Positions 1-9,364 are shown, numbered from the stretch's first letter. The stretch is DNA of 64,000 nt from Chersky-806 sp036502405 (GCA_036502405.1 DASXYP010000084.1:18703-82702); one strand, 5' to 3'. Program-made: numbers and translations. Notes: generated by a model from the letters alone, not told the origin.

Positions 1-2
1 CC

Positions 3-1232
3 GGCACCGCGAACGCCTACAGCCCGACCTCGGCGCTCGGCGGCGACGGCCGGTGGTCGGTCACCCCGAGCTCGCAGGCGCCGTTCACGACCCGCATGAT
101 CGTGAACCGGCCCGCCGATCCCAAGAAGTTCAACGGGACGGTCGTCGTCGAGTGGCTCAACGTGTCGATCGGCTCCGACGTGGGCGTCGACTGGGGCTTC
201 GGGCACAACGAGCTGATCCGTCGCGGCTACGCCTGGGTCGGCGTGTCCGCCCAGACCATCGGGCTCAACGCGACGAAGGCCGCCGACCCGGTGCGCTACG
301 CGTCGCTCTCGCACCCGGGCGACAGCTACTCGTACGACATGTTCACCCAGGCCGGCCAAGCGATCCGCCGCGACGCCGCGACCGTGCTCGGTGGGCTCCA
401 GCCGAAGCGCCTCCTCGCGGACGGCGAGTCGCAGTCCGCCTCGCGGATGGTCACCTACATCGACGCGATCCAACCGCTCGCGCACGCGTTCGACGGGTTC
501 CTGGTCCACAGCCGCGGGTCAGGTGGAGCGCCGCTGTCGCAGGCACCCCTCCCCTCCGTCGTCTCGCCGCCCGCGGTCATGATCCGCACCGACAACACCG
601 CGCCGGTCATCGTGCTCCAGTCCGAGACGGACGTGACCCAGGGCGGGCGCCAGGACGACTCGCCGACGTTCCGGCTCTGGGAGATGGCGGGCACGTCGCA
701 CGTCGACGGGTACACCGTCGGGGTCGGGCTCGGCGACGACGGTGACGGCCAGGCCGACCGCGCGCTGTTCAACGCGATGCAGCACCCGCCGGGGATCGGC
801 TGCGCCGTGCCCATCAACACCGGACCGAGCTACCTGATCGTGCAGAGCGCCTACCGGCGCCTGACCCGTTGGGTCCGCTACGGCATCGAGCCGCCGAAGG
901 CAGATCGGCTCGACGTGACCTCGTTCTCACCGACGACGTACGCACGCGACGCGAACGGCAACGTGCTCGGCGGGATCCGGACGCCGGAGGTCGATGCACC
1001 GGTGGCCACCATCACCAACGCGGGCCAGTCGGGTGCAGGGCTGCTCTGCCGGCTCGTCGGGACGACGACGCCGTTCAGCGCCGCGAAGCTCGCGTCGCTG
1101 TATAAGGACCACGACCGCTTCGTGCGCCTCTGGCACCACGCGACGAACGACGCGATCGCGAAGGGCTTCCTCCTCCCGCCCGACGCGCGCAAGGTGTCGG
1201 CTGCGGCGCGGGCCTCCTCGATCCCCGGCTGA
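3..1232 (+). CDS. alpha/beta hydrolase domain protein (5' partial)
   Basis: The reading frame is open from the first bases of the window, so the gene starts upstream and only its C-terminal 409 residues are present. The sequence resembles the large actinobacterial alpha/beta hydrolase domain family: an Asn-rich early segment (NGTVVVEWLNVS), a nucleophile-elbow-like GESQSASRM near window residue 140, and a late LWHHATNDAIAKGFLLP segment. Members are usually secreted or cell-surface esterase-like proteins without a defined substrate. The internal ATG at 96 is not a plausible start because homologous-looking sequence continues upstream of it. The next gene follows after a 160-base gap that contains an inverted repeat. 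Confidence 0.75.
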   Translation, partial: GTANAYSPTSALGGDGRWSVTPSSQAPFTTRMIVNRPADPKKFNGTVVVEWLNVSIGSDVGVDWGFGHNELIRRGYAWVGVSAQTIGLNATKAADPVRYASLSHPGDSYSYDMFTQAGQAIRRDAATVLGGLQPKRLLADGESQSASRMVTYIDAIQPLAHAFDGFLVHSRGSGGAPLSQAPLPSVVSPPAVMIRTDNTAPVIVLQSETDVTQGGRQDDSPTFRLWEMAGTSHVDGYTVGVGLGDDGDGQADRALFNAMQHPPGIGCAVPINTGPSYLIVQSAYRRLTRWVRYGIEPPKADRLDVTSFSPTTYARDANGNVLGGIRTPEVDAPVATITNAGQSGAGLLCRLVGTTTPFSAAKLASLYKDHDRFVRLWHHATNDAIAKGFLLPPDARKVSAAARASSIPG

Positions 1233-1274
1233 CCCGCCGAGCGGCACACGCGCCGGGTTCGACCCGGCTCGACC

Positions 1275-1333
1275 GAGCTCCTTTCGGTGCGGGTTTCCGA
1301 TGCTCTACCGCCAAGGTCGCACCGAAGCGAGCT
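1275..1333. repeat. Inverted-repeat element, copy 1 of TTTCGGTGC family
   Basis: The left arm GAGCTCCTTTCGGTGC (1275-1290) faces the right arm GCACCGAAGCGAGC (from 1319). The arms differ at two or three positions. Related elements lie at 36569-36620 and 58174-58231. It sits between two genes transcribed in the same direction and could be a terminator or a REP-like repeat. Confidence 0.6.
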
Positions 1334-1392
1334 GGGGGACGTCGCCGCGGTCGGATCGGGCCGGCAGGATGCTCCGGCGCCATACTGCGCGC

Positions 1393-2016
1393 ATGCCGAA
1401 CTCGTGGACCGATCTCGACAAGGCCACCGAGTACCTGGCCCGGGCGGACTCGCTCCCCCACCGCAGCGAGGGTGAGGGAGTGCTGGTGCGCGACCTCGAC
1501 GGCGCGCTCCCAGGACGCGTGCTCGACCTCGGGTGCGGCGACGGGCGCCTGACCGCGCTCGCGCTCGCGGCGTATCCCGCGTCGACGGCCACCTGCGTCG
1601 ACATGTCGGAGCCGATGCTGGAAGCCGCCCGGAACCGCTTCGCCGCTGACGACCGGGTCACCATCGCCGCGCATGACTTCGCCACGCCGCTTCCGTTCGA
1701 CGGGCCGTTCGACGCGATCGTCACGTCGCTCGCCGTGCACCACGTCAGCGACGACCGCAAGCGCGCGCTGTACACCGAGATCGCCAACCGGCTCGCGCCC
1801 GGTGGCGTCTTCGCCAACCTCGAGATCGTGGCCAGCCCGACCCAGGCGCTGCACGATCGGTGGCGTGACGAGATGGGCGCGCGTGACGACCCCGCCGACG
1901 TCCTGCGCGACATGCGCAGCCAGCTCGCGTGGATCGAGGAGGCGGGGCTCACGAACGTCGACTGCATCTGGAAGTGGCGCAGCCTGGCGCTGCTCCGCGG
2001 CGAGCGCCCCGCCTGA
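1393..2016 (+). CDS. class I SAM-dependent methyltransferase
   Basis: A 207-residue methyltransferase with a clear motif I, VLDLGCGDGRLT, near residues 38-49, followed by an acidic loop (CVDMSEPMLEAA) and a motif IV-like stretch (FDAIVTSLAVHHV). This is the UbiE/Methyltransf_25 fold. The C-terminus ends in a WKWRSLALLRG strand typical of small-molecule methyltransferases, but the substrate cannot be read from the sequence. The ATG at 1393 gives a normal N-terminus; an in-frame ATG at 1369 would add eight residues. The stop is five bases from the next gene, so the two are probably cotranscribed. Confidence 0.85.
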   Translation: MPNSWTDLDKATEYLARADSLPHRSEGEGVLVRDLDGALPGRVLDLGCGDGRLTALALAAYPASTATCVDMSEPMLEAARNRFAADDRVTIAAHDFATPLPFDGPFDAIVTSLAVHHVSDDRKRALYTEIANRLAPGGVFANLEIVASPTQALHDRWRDEMGARDDPADVLRDMRSQLAWIEEAGLTNVDCIWKWRSLALLRGERPA

Positions 2017-2020
2017 GCCC

Positions 2021-2437
2021 ATGGCCGTCGACGTCCTCGCCGTCGTCGCGGCGGTCGTGCTCGCGGGGCTCAGCGCGCTCCACGTCTACTGGGCAGTCGG
2101 AGGCCAAGGAGTCCGGGCTGCGGTGGTCCCGACCGTCGAGGGCCGGCCCACGCTGTCGCCCTCGGTGGCGGCAACGCTGGTGGTCGCGCTCCTGCTCGCG
2201 CTCGCCGCGCTGATCCTCGTCGGGATCACGGCGGGCTGGGCGCCGACGTGGCTGTACCGCGCCGGGGGCGCGGGGCTGAGCCTCGTGCTGCTGGCGCGGG
2301 CGATCGGCGACGGGCGGACCCTCGGCTTCACCAAGCGCGTGCGCGACACCGCGTTCGCCCGCAACGACACCCGCCTGTTCTCCCCGCTCTGCCTGTTCCT
2401 CGCCGTCGCGGCCGGCCTGGCCACGCTCACCGCCTGA
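2021..2437 (+). CDS. DUF3995-type integral membrane protein
   Basis: A 138-residue protein with about four hydrophobic segments. The N-terminal helix contains GLSALHVYWAVGG, and later segments contain RAGGAGLSLVLLARAIGD and, near the C-terminus, DTRLFSPLCLFLAVAAG. This pattern matches the DUF3995 family of small four-helix membrane proteins, whose function is unknown. It starts five bases after the methyltransferase stop codon, consistent with a two-gene unit. Nothing in the sequence suggests a catalytic role. Confidence 0.75.
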   Translation: MAVDVLAVVAAVVLAGLSALHVYWAVGGQGVRAAVVPTVEGRPTLSPSVAATLVVALLLALAALILVGITAGWAPTWLYRAGGAGLSLVLLARAIGDGRTLGFTKRVRDTAFARNDTRLFSPLCLFLAVAAGLATLTA

Positions 2438-2471
2438 CGGACGTCAGGAGCCGGACGTCAGGAGCCGGGGG

Positions 2472-3236
2472 TCAGGATGCCGGGGCCAGGACCGCGAGGT
2501 AGCCGGGGAAGACGACCTCGTGCGCCACGCCCGCGAAGACCGGGGCCAGGCTCGCCGCACACCAGGCGCGGATCGACGCTGCCGCTTCGCCCCGATCGAC
2601 CGCGTGGGCGACGTTCGTCCCGGTCATGACGTAGTCGCAGTAGAAGTCGGCGCCGAGCTCGAGGCCGATCGCGAACGTCTCGGCGCCGAGCAGCTCGAAC
2701 CCGTCCGCCGCCGCGGCGAGCGTCGACGGGTCGAGCGGGCGCGCGACCCCGAGGGGGCTCGGGTACCGGTGCCGGAACTCCGTGAACCACGCGTCGAGCG
2801 CGGGCGACGCCCGGAAGCTCCGGCCGGCCGAGAAGTCGTAGACGAGCAGGCGGCCCCCGGGCCGGAGCACCCGGTGCACCTCGGCGAGCGACGGGGCCAG
2901 GTCGGCGAAGTTGAGCGAGCCGGCCGCGGTCACGAGGTCGATCGTGTGCTCGCGGACGGGGAGCGCTTCTGCGCGGGCGGCGGCGAACCTGACCGCGTCC
3001 CGCTGCAGCGGGCTCGCGGCCAGCATCGCCACGACCGGTTCGAGGCCCACGCACACCCCCGCGAGACCGGCCAGCGCGAGCGTGGACAGCCCCGCGCCAC
3101 ACCCGACGTCGACGGCCCGGTCGAACGGCCCGGGACCGAGATGCAAACGGGCCCGTTCGACCACCCGTGGGTGGATCGCGGGCCGCGAACGCGCGTAGCC
3201 GGCGACCATCGCCGCGGACCCGAAGAGATCCGTCAT
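2472..3236 (-). CDS. class I SAM-dependent methyltransferase
   Basis: A 254-residue Methyltransf_11-like enzyme. Visible features are AVDVGCGAGLSTLAL (motif I), GLEPVVAMLAAS (acidic loop after strand 2), DLVTAAGSLNFAD (motif IV) and VHRVLRPGGRLLVYDFS. The start at 3236 gives MTDLFGSAAMVAGYARSRP, the usual N-terminus for this group; a start at 3263 would add nine residues. It is transcribed toward the DUF3995 gene, with only 34 bases between their ends. The substrate is unknown; lipids, quinones or secondary metabolites are all possible. Confidence 0.82.
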   Translation of the reverse strand: MTDLFGSAAMVAGYARSRPAIHPRVVERARLHLGPGPFDRAVDVGCGAGLSTLALAGLAGVCVGLEPVVAMLAASPLQRDAVRFAAARAEALPVREHTIDLVTAAGSLNFADLAPSLAEVHRVLRPGGRLLVYDFSAGRSFRASPALDAWFTEFRHRYPSPLGVARPLDPSTLAAAADGFELLGAETFAIGLELGADFYCDYVMTGTNVAHAVDRGEAAASIRAWCAASLAPVFAGVAHEVVFPGYLAVLAPAS

Positions 3237-3350
3237 CGTGCCGTGCGACGTCGGGCGGCGCATCCACCGGACGCCGGGGGCGCGGACCTACGCTCCTGCG
3301 CCATGGGCAGCGGTGCATTCCTCCCGGGCGTGGGTCCGAGGTAGGCGAGC

Positions 3351-4097
3351 GTGGGTCTGCGACGCAAGCGCAGGGTGGAAGTCGAGCTGATCGAGCTCGT
3401 CCGGAGCGAGCTCGCATCGCTCCGCGAAGAGGTCCAGTCGGCGATGACGGACACCGCGGCGGTGCTCTCGGCCCGCGTGCGCAGCGAGATCGAGCACCGC
3501 ATGGGAGAGCCGCGCGCGCTCGTCGTCGGCATCCAGGGGGTGCGCGAGACGATCGCCGGTCGCGACTCCGAGCTCGTCCACGCACTCGAGCGCGTCGGCA
3601 CGACGTGCGAGTCGCTGGCCGAGCGCGTCCACCTCGACCGCATCGACCAGACCGCGCTCACCGATGCGATCAGCCGCCTCACGACCGCGCTGGCCCACGC
3701 GGGCTCGTTCGCGCTCCCCTCGAGCGGCGGGCACGCGACGGTCATCGGCGGGACGGTCGAGCCGACGCCGACGCCGACGCCGTCGGACGCGATCTTCACC
3801 CGCGCCGACCTCGTCGACGACGAACCCGATCGCGAGATCGACCTCGAGGCCATCGCCGCGGCTCCCGAGCCGGTGGTGCGCCCGCGGGTCGGCCGTCCGG
3901 TGCGGCCCGACGGCGTCGAGGTGCGGTGCCGGTTCGGCGATCGGTGGGTCACCGGCTTCGAGGTGTGCGAGGTCATCCGCATCGACGACACGTCCCGCTA
4001 CCGGCTCCGGCGGCGCTCGGACGGCTCGGTCATCCCGACGCTGTTCGACGAGAAGGACCTGCGGTTCTTCAGCACGTCATACGTCGACCCCACCTGA
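3351..4097 (+). CDS. uncharacterised protein with helical N-terminus and small RRRSD C-terminal domain
   Basis: This 248-residue product has no family I can name. The first 125 residues or so are charged and predicted helical, with repeated heptad-like leucines and valines, and probably form a coiled coil. A short Thr-Pro-rich linker (TPTPTPS) and an acidic patch (VDDEPDREIDLE) follow. A compact C-terminal domain spans about residues 189-243, containing GFEV, YRLRRRSD and FDEKDLRFF. The same domain recurs in the small gene at 28635-28919, with about half the residues identical over some 46 positions. The GTG start at 3351 is the only good one. The 3' end overlaps the convergent gene by 21 bases. 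Confidence 0.72.
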   Translation: MGLRRKRRVEVELIELVRSELASLREEVQSAMTDTAAVLSARVRSEIEHRMGEPRALVVGIQGVRETIAGRDSELVHALERVGTTCESLAERVHLDRIDQTALTDAISRLTTALAHAGSFALPSSGGHATVIGGTVEPTPTPTPSDAIFTRADLVDDEPDREIDLEAIAAAPEPVVRPRVGRPVRPDGVEVRCRFGDRWVTGFEVCEVIRIDDTSRYRLRRRSDGSVIPTLFDEKDLRFFSTSYVDPT

Positions 4098-5129
4098 CGC
4101 GGCGCGGCCCGCGAGCAGCGGCAGGTCCAGGTAGGTCTTGACTCCGGGCTCGGCGTCGCAGACGTAGGGGATCGCGTTCACGCAGTGCATCGCCGGGGCG
4201 ATCAGGCCGATCTCCGGGTGCTCGCCGACCACCGGCGGGTGCAGCCCGTGAAAGGTCACCGCGACGGGCGGTTCGGCGTCGAGCTCCACCTCGAAGCGCT
4301 GGCCGTCGAGCCGCCAGGCCGGCTCGAGGTGCTCCTCACCCATCAGCCAGTTGACCCGCACCGTGATCACCGGCTCTCCGTCGACGAGCCCCTCCCACGT
4401 GAACCGCTGCGCGGCGACGGTCCCCTCGTCGAGCACACCGACGGGCGTGGGGAGGGGTCGGGTCGCGACCGCCATCTCGTGGGTCGTGCGCTTCTCCGGG
4501 TCCAGCTTCCACCCGAGCGCGGCCGCGACCATGTCGATGGACTGCGTGAAGCCGTCACCGAGGACCGCGGGCATCGGGCTGGTCGCCGCCTGCTCGGGCG
4601 GCGTGCCGAACAGCATCACCTCGCGCACCACCGACTCGGTCGGGTAGTTGCGGATGTCGGAGAACTCCTCCATGCGGACGTGGCGGATGTCCCGGCACAT
4701 CGCGGAGAGCATCAACGGGAACCGCTCGGTGATGCCGCCCGGGTTGATGCCCGTCCCGTGCAGCGTCGTACCGCCGCGGCGGCAGGCGTCCTCGATCTCC
4801 GCGAGCTTGGGTGACTCGGTCGGGTAGATCCAGCCGACCGGGGTCACGATGTTCTTGCCCGACTCCAGCAGGCGCACGACCGTGCGCGTGCTGGCCAGGA
4901 CCGGCGCGTACACGACGCAGTCCGCGTCGATCGCGCAGATCTCCTCGAGGTCGCCCGACGCGGTGACGCCGAGCGGCCCGATGCCGCAGAGCTCGCCGAC
5001 GTCACGTCCGACCTTCTCCGGGCTGTGCACCCAGGCGCCCACGAGCTCGAGCTCGGGGTGTGCGACCACGCCCTTGATCGCCTCCTGGCCCACGAGGCCG
5101 GTGGCCCACTGGATCACCCGATACGTCAT
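4077..5129 (-). CDS. NAD(P)H-dependent dehydrogenase with DapB-like N-terminal domain
   Basis: A 350-residue protein beginning YRVIQWATGLVGQEAIKG, a dinucleotide-binding start seen in the dihydrodipicolinate reductase-like and 2,4-diaminopentanoate dehydrogenase-like family. It continues with ELVGAWVHSPEKVGRDVGE and DADCVVYAP. GTGINPGGITERFPLMLS around residue 127 is typical of this family. Members oxidise or reduce small amine or imine substrates; the exact substrate cannot be told here. It is divergent from the deacylase gene, and the 121-base gap between them contains a GAGCGGG-type junction element. The 3' end overlaps the convergent upstream gene. Confidence 0.8.
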   Translation of the reverse strand: MTYRVIQWATGLVGQEAIKGVVAHPELELVGAWVHSPEKVGRDVGELCGIGPLGVTASGDLEEICAIDADCVVYAPVLASTRTVVRLLESGKNIVTPVGWIYPTESPKLAEIEDACRRGGTTLHGTGINPGGITERFPLMLSAMCRDIRHVRMEEFSDIRNYPTESVVREVMLFGTPPEQAATSPMPAVLGDGFTQSIDMVAAALGWKLDPEKRTTHEMAVATRPLPTPVGVLDEGTVAAQRFTWEGLVDGEPVITVRVNWLMGEEHLEPAWRLDGQRFEVELDAEPPVAVTFHGLHPPVVGEHPEIGLIAPAMHCVNAIPYVCDAEPGVKTYLDLPLLAGRAASGGVDV

Positions 5130-5198
5130 GCCGGTCCCCCCGTCGTCGTGGACCGCACCCTATTCACGCCCGCATCGGGCATGTGGCAGCGTGGAGAC

Positions 5199-5250
5199 AT
5201 GAGCGCAGGCCGGAGCGGGCACGGAGCGAGCGGAACGGCGGAGCGGGATC
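5199..5250 (+). promoter_or_regulatory. short GAGCGGG-type junction element with 19-codon mini-ORF
   Basis: The element begins ATGAGCGCAGG, contains repeated GGAGCGGG/GGAGCGAG words and ends GCGGAGCGGGATC directly against the GTG start of the deacylase, where GGAGCGGG may serve as the ribosome binding site. From the first ATG a 19-codon frame runs to a TGA that overlaps the deacylase start region. It resembles the longer elements at 27632, 32741 and 53449. Whether the mini-ORF is translated is unknown. Confidence 0.4.
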
Positions 5251-6999
5251 GTGGCTGAGCTGGTGATCCGGAACGCGACGATCGTGGACGGGACGGGGGC
5301 GCCGCCGATCCGCGGCGACGTCGCAGTGACCGGATCGGTCATCACCGCGGTGGGCGAGGTCGACGAGCGTGGCACCCGGGAGGTCGACGCCGACGGGCTC
5401 ATGGTCACCCCCGGGTTCGTCGACATCCACACCCACTTCGACGGCCAGGTCACCTGGGACCCGATCGTCGCGCCCTCCTCCATCCACGGCGTCACCACGA
5501 TCGCGATGGGCAACTGCGGTGTGGGCTTCGCCCCGGCCCGGCCCGACCGCCACGCCTGGCTGATCGGCCTGCTCGAAGGGGTCGAGGACATCCCCGGGAC
5601 CGCGCTGGCCGAGGGCCTCACGTGGGACTGGGAGACGTTCCCCGAGTACCTGGACGCGCTCGACGCCAAGCCCCACACGGTGGACCTCGGTGCGCACATC
5701 CCCCACGCCGCGCTCCGCACCTACGTGATGGGCGACCGCGGCGCCGACCACACCGAGGCCCCGACCGACGACGAGCTGGCGCACCTCGCCGCGCTCGTGG
5801 GCGAGGCGCTCGACGCCGGGGCCATCGGGTTCGCGACCTCGCGCACCGAGGTGCACCGCACCAAGGACGGCGCCAACATCGGCACGCTCACCGCGAGCGA
5901 GCGCGAGCTCCTCGCGATCGCCGACGTGCTGGCCCACTCCGACCACGGGGTCACCCAGCTGATCTCGGACTGCTACCAGACCGCCGACGACGAGTTCGCC
6001 GAGTCCGAGCTCCGGCTCATCGAGGCGTTCGCCCGCACCTCGAAGCGGCCGGTCTCGTTCACCGTTCAGCAGGCGTACCACTCCCCCGACCGCTGGCGGA
6101 AGATCTTCGACCGGGTCGAGGGCATGCGCGCGGACGGGCTGGACGTCAAGCCTCAGGTCGCGCCCCGGCCGATCGGAGTCCTGCTCGGCCTCGAGGCCAC
6201 CGCGAACCCATTCCTGTTCACGGCGAGCTTCGACGAGGTCGCGCGGCTGCCGCTGGCCGAGCGCGTCGTCGCGCTGCGCGACCCGGAGCGCCGGCGACGG
6301 ATCCTCGAGGAGCACACGGCGCTGATCGGCGGGCTGCCCGACGGCCTCTTCAAGCAGATCTCCGGCGGGTTCGACGTGATGTTCCCGCTCACGGACCCGG
6401 TCGACTACGAGCTCGACGCGGACTGGTCGTTCGGCGCCCGGGCCCGGGCGGCGGGTGCGGAGCCCGCGGCGATGGTCTACGACGCGCTGCTCGAGCGCGA
6501 CGGCCACCAGCTGCTCTACCTCCCACTGTTCAACTTCGCCCACGGCAGCTTCGACGACATCTTCGAGATGATCTCGACCCCGTTCGCGCTGTTCGGCCTC
6601 TCCGACGCGGGCGCGCACTGCGGTGCGATCTGCGACGCGAGCATGACGACCTCGTCGCTCGTGGTCTGGGCCCGCGACCGCAAGCGCGGCGCCCGGCTGC
6701 CCGTCGAGCAGGTCGTCCACCAGCAGACGCAGCGCACCGCACGCCACGTCGGCTGGCTGGACCGCGGTGTCGTGGCCCCGGGCTACCTCGCCGACCTGAA
6801 CGTCATCGACTTCGACGCGCTCGGCTGCCGGCCCCCACACCTGATCTACGACCTGCCCGCGGGCGGGCGGCGGCTCATGCAGGAGGCGGTCGGCTACCGC
6901 ATGACGGTCAAGGGTGGCGTCGTGACGTTCGAGGACGGCGAGCCGACCGGCGCGCTCCCGGGTGGGCTGCTGCGCGGGACCCGCCCCGAGCCCACCTGA
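5251..6999 (+). CDS. D-aminoacylase-like amidohydrolase (N-acyl-D-amino-acid deacylase family)
   Basis: A 582-residue metal-dependent amidohydrolase. The N-terminal beta domain (AELVIRNATIVDGTGAPP) leads to the metal-binding strand GFVDIHTHFDGQ near residue 60 and the GNCGVGFAP motif characteristic of N-acyl-D-amino acid deacylases. Late motifs include FGLSDAGAHCGAICDAS, carrying the conserved Asp, and PGYLADLNVIDFD, the returning beta domain. Related enzymes hydrolyse N-acyl-D-amino acids, but many close relatives act on unknown amides. The GTG start is preceded by GGAGCGGG. It heads a forward run with a sulfatase and another amidohydrolase. Confidence 0.85.
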   Translation: MAELVIRNATIVDGTGAPPIRGDVAVTGSVITAVGEVDERGTREVDADGLMVTPGFVDIHTHFDGQVTWDPIVAPSSIHGVTTIAMGNCGVGFAPARPDRHAWLIGLLEGVEDIPGTALAEGLTWDWETFPEYLDALDAKPHTVDLGAHIPHAALRTYVMGDRGADHTEAPTDDELAHLAALVGEALDAGAIGFATSRTEVHRTKDGANIGTLTASERELLAIADVLAHSDHGVTQLISDCYQTADDEFAESELRLIEAFARTSKRPVSFTVQQAYHSPDRWRKIFDRVEGMRADGLDVKPQVAPRPIGVLLGLEATANPFLFTASFDEVARLPLAERVVALRDPERRRRILEEHTALIGGLPDGLFKQISGGFDVMFPLTDPVDYELDADWSFGARARAAGAEPAAMVYDALLERDGHQLLYLPLFNFAHGSFDDIFEMISTPFALFGLSDAGAHCGAICDASMTTSSLVVWARDRKRGARLPVEQVVHQQTQRTARHVGWLDRGVVAPGYLADLNVIDFDALGCRPPHLIYDLPAGGRRLMQEAVGYRMTVKGGVVTFEDGEPTGALPGGLLRGTRPEPT

Positions 7000-7075
7000 C
7001 CGACCCCCACCCCGCGCCGCCGCGGCGCCGGGACCGAACGGGACGGCGGGCGCGCCCGCGCGGCAGACTGCCGCC

Positions 7076-9364
7076 ATGGTTGATGCATTCGGTGGGGTGA
7101 TCGGACCGAGCTGGCGCGAGTCGACGCCGTGGTGGCCGCCCGACCCGCAGGCTCCCCCGGGCGCCCCCAACGTCGTGCTCGTCGTGCTCGACGACGTCGG
7201 GTACGCGCAGCTCGGCTGCTACGGCTCGGACATCGCCACGCCGAACATCGACGCGCTCGCGGCCGGCGGGGTCCGCTTCGCCAACTTCCACACCACCGCG
7301 CTGTGCTCGCCGACCCGGTCGTGCCTGCTCACCGGCCGCAACCACCACTCGAACGCGATGGCCCGCGTCGCCGACCTCGCGGTCGGCTACCCCGGCTACT
7401 GGGGTCGCATCCCGCGCCGCAACGGGTTTCTCTCCGAGACCCTCGCCGCCAACGGGTACGCGCCCGTCGCGGTCGGGAAGTGGCACCTGACGCCGGAGGA
7501 CGAGACCCACGCCGCCGCGCCGCGTGAGAGCTGGCCGGTCGGGCGCGGGTTCCAGCGCTGGTACGGGTTCCACGGCGGTGAGACGCACCAGTTCGTGCCG
7601 AACCTGTTCCAGGACAACACCGCGGTGCTCCCGCCCCGCTCGCCCGAGCAGGGGTACCACCTGAGCGAGGACCTCGCCGACCGGGCGATCCAGTACCTCG
7701 GCGAGATCCGGGCGGTCGAGCCCGACCAGCCGTTCTTCCTGTACTTCGCCACCGGCGCGTGCCACTCGCCGCACCAGGCGCCGCCCGAGTGGATCGAGCG
7801 CTACCGCGGCCGGTTCGACGGTGGGTGGGACGCGTGGCGGGAAGCGACCTTCGCCCGGCAGCAGGCGATGGGCCTCCTGCCGGAGGGCACCGAGCTGTCA
7901 CCCCGGCCACCGTGGGTTCCGGCGTGGGACGACCTCGCGCCGGCGGACCAGGCGGTCGCCGCCCGCTTCATGGAGTGCTTCGCGGGTTTCCTCTCGCACG
8001 CCGACGCGCAGATCGGGCGGGTGCTCGCGTTCCTCGAAGCGCTCGGCGAGCGCGACGACACGATCGTCGTGCTGGTGTCGGACAACGGTGCGAGCGCCGA
8101 GGGCGGCGAGCGGGGATCGATCAACGACGCGCGGCTCTGGAACGGGATCCCGGCCGGCCGCCGCGAGCTGCGCGAGCGCGTCGGCGAGCTGGGCACGCCG
8201 ACCGCACACAACAATTACCCGTGGGGCTGGACGATGGCCGGCAACACGCCGTTCCGGCGCTGGAAGCGCGAGGTGCACGAGGGTGGGGTCGCGGACCCGT
8301 GCATCGTGTCCTGGCCGCGCGGCATCGAGGCACGGGGCGAGATCCGTCACCAATTCGCGCACGCGATCGACGTGTTGCCGACGCTGCTCGACCTGATCGG
8401 TGCCGAGGCACCGGACGAGCTGCGCGAGATCCCCCAGAGCCCGATCGAAGGCAGCAGCTTCGCCGCCACGCTGCACGCGGCGGACTCGGCCGAGCACCGC
8501 ACGACCCAGTACTTCGAGATGCTCGGCAGCCGCGGGCTCTACCACGAAGGGTGGAAGGCGGTGACCTTCAAGCCGCTCGGGCAGATGTACGGGGACGGCA
8601 TCGACCCCGACGCGCCCTTCGAGGACGACGTCTGGGAGCTGTACCACGTCGCCGAGGACTTCTCGGAGTGCCACGACCTCGCGGCGCGGGAGCCGGAGCG
8701 GCTCGCGGCCATGGTCGACCGCTGGTGGGACGAGGCGCGCCGCTACCAGGTGCTCCCGCTCGACAACCGCCCGGTCGCGGCCCTCCTCGCGCCGCGCCGC
8801 CCGTTCGACGACCGCGACCGGTACGTCTTCTGGCCACAAGGCGCGCCGATCCCCGAGAACGTGACAGTGAACGTCCGCAACCGCAACCACACGATCACCG
8901 CGGAGGTCGAGGTGCCCGAGGGCGTCGTGCCCGAGGGGGTCCTGCTCACCATGGGGACGGTGCTCGGCGGCTGGTCGCTGCACGTGATCGACGGGACGCT
9001 CCGCTACGTCCACAACTTCGTGGGCAAGGAGCGGTACACCGTCACGTCGGACGTCGTGGTGCCGCCCGGCCGCCACGAGCTGCGGTTCGCGTTCGAGAGC
9101 CGGGGGGACTTCAGCGGCGTGGGCCGGCTCCTCGTCGACGGCGCGGTCGTCGGTGAGGGCGAGATCGCCACCACCACGCCGGTGCGGTACTCGATCAGCG
9201 GCGCGGGGCTGACCTGCGGTTGGGAGCAGGGCCCGCCGGTCGGCGAGGGCTACGCCGCACCGTTCCGGTTCACCGGCACCCTGCACCGGGTCGTGGTCGA
9301 GGTGGACGGCGAGGGCCACCGCGACCCCGAGGCGGAGTTCGAGGCCATCATGTCGGAGCAGTGA
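7076..9364 (+). CDS. type I formylglycine-dependent arylsulfatase
   Basis: A 762-residue sulfatase. NVVLVVLDDVGYAQLGCYG carries the metal-binding Asp39-Asp40, and LCSPTRSCLLTGR supplies the C-x-P-x-R signature, with Cys77 expected to become formylglycine. VVLVSDNGAS provides the second metal-ligand pair. The length, including a beta-rich C-terminal region of about 200 residues after the catalytic domain, matches large actinobacterial arylsulfatases. No signal peptide is visible, so it is probably cytoplasmic. The maturation enzyme is not in this window. It lies 76 bases after the deacylase and 34 bases before an amidohydrolase. Confidence 0.9.
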   Translation: MVDAFGGVIGPSWRESTPWWPPDPQAPPGAPNVVLVVLDDVGYAQLGCYGSDIATPNIDALAAGGVRFANFHTTALCSPTRSCLLTGRNHHSNAMARVADLAVGYPGYWGRIPRRNGFLSETLAANGYAPVAVGKWHLTPEDETHAAAPRESWPVGRGFQRWYGFHGGETHQFVPNLFQDNTAVLPPRSPEQGYHLSEDLADRAIQYLGEIRAVEPDQPFFLYFATGACHSPHQAPPEWIERYRGRFDGGWDAWREATFARQQAMGLLPEGTELSPRPPWVPAWDDLAPADQAVAARFMECFAGFLSHADAQIGRVLAFLEALGERDDTIVVLVSDNGASAEGGERGSINDARLWNGIPAGRRELRERVGELGTPTAHNNYPWGWTMAGNTPFRRWKREVHEGGVADPCIVSWPRGIEARGEIRHQFAHAIDVLPTLLDLIGAEAPDELREIPQSPIEGSSFAATLHAADSAEHRTTQYFEMLGSRGLYHEGWKAVTFKPLGQMYGDGIDPDAPFEDDVWELYHVAEDFSECHDLAAREPERLAAMVDRWWDEARRYQVLPLDNRPVAALLAPRRPFDDRDRYVFWPQGAPIPENVTVNVRNRNHTITAEVEVPEGVVPEGVLLTMGTVLGGWSLHVIDGTLRYVHNFVGKERYTVTSDVVVPPGRHELRFAFESRGDFSGVGRLLVDGAVVGEGEIATTTPVRYSISGAGLTCGWEQGPPVGEGYAAPFRFTGTLHRVVVEVDGEGHRDPEAEFEAIMSEQ

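Noticed and set aside
3766..3785. short GACGCC repeat in the 3351-4097 gene
   Set aside because: It encodes the Thr-Pro linker of the protein and needs no separate explanation.
5164..7170. 668-codon open frame on the minus strand opposite the deacylase
   Set aside because: Its product is Arg/Val/Glu-rich low complexity without domains, and the plus strand encodes a clear amidohydrolase. Such antisense frames are expected at this G+C content.
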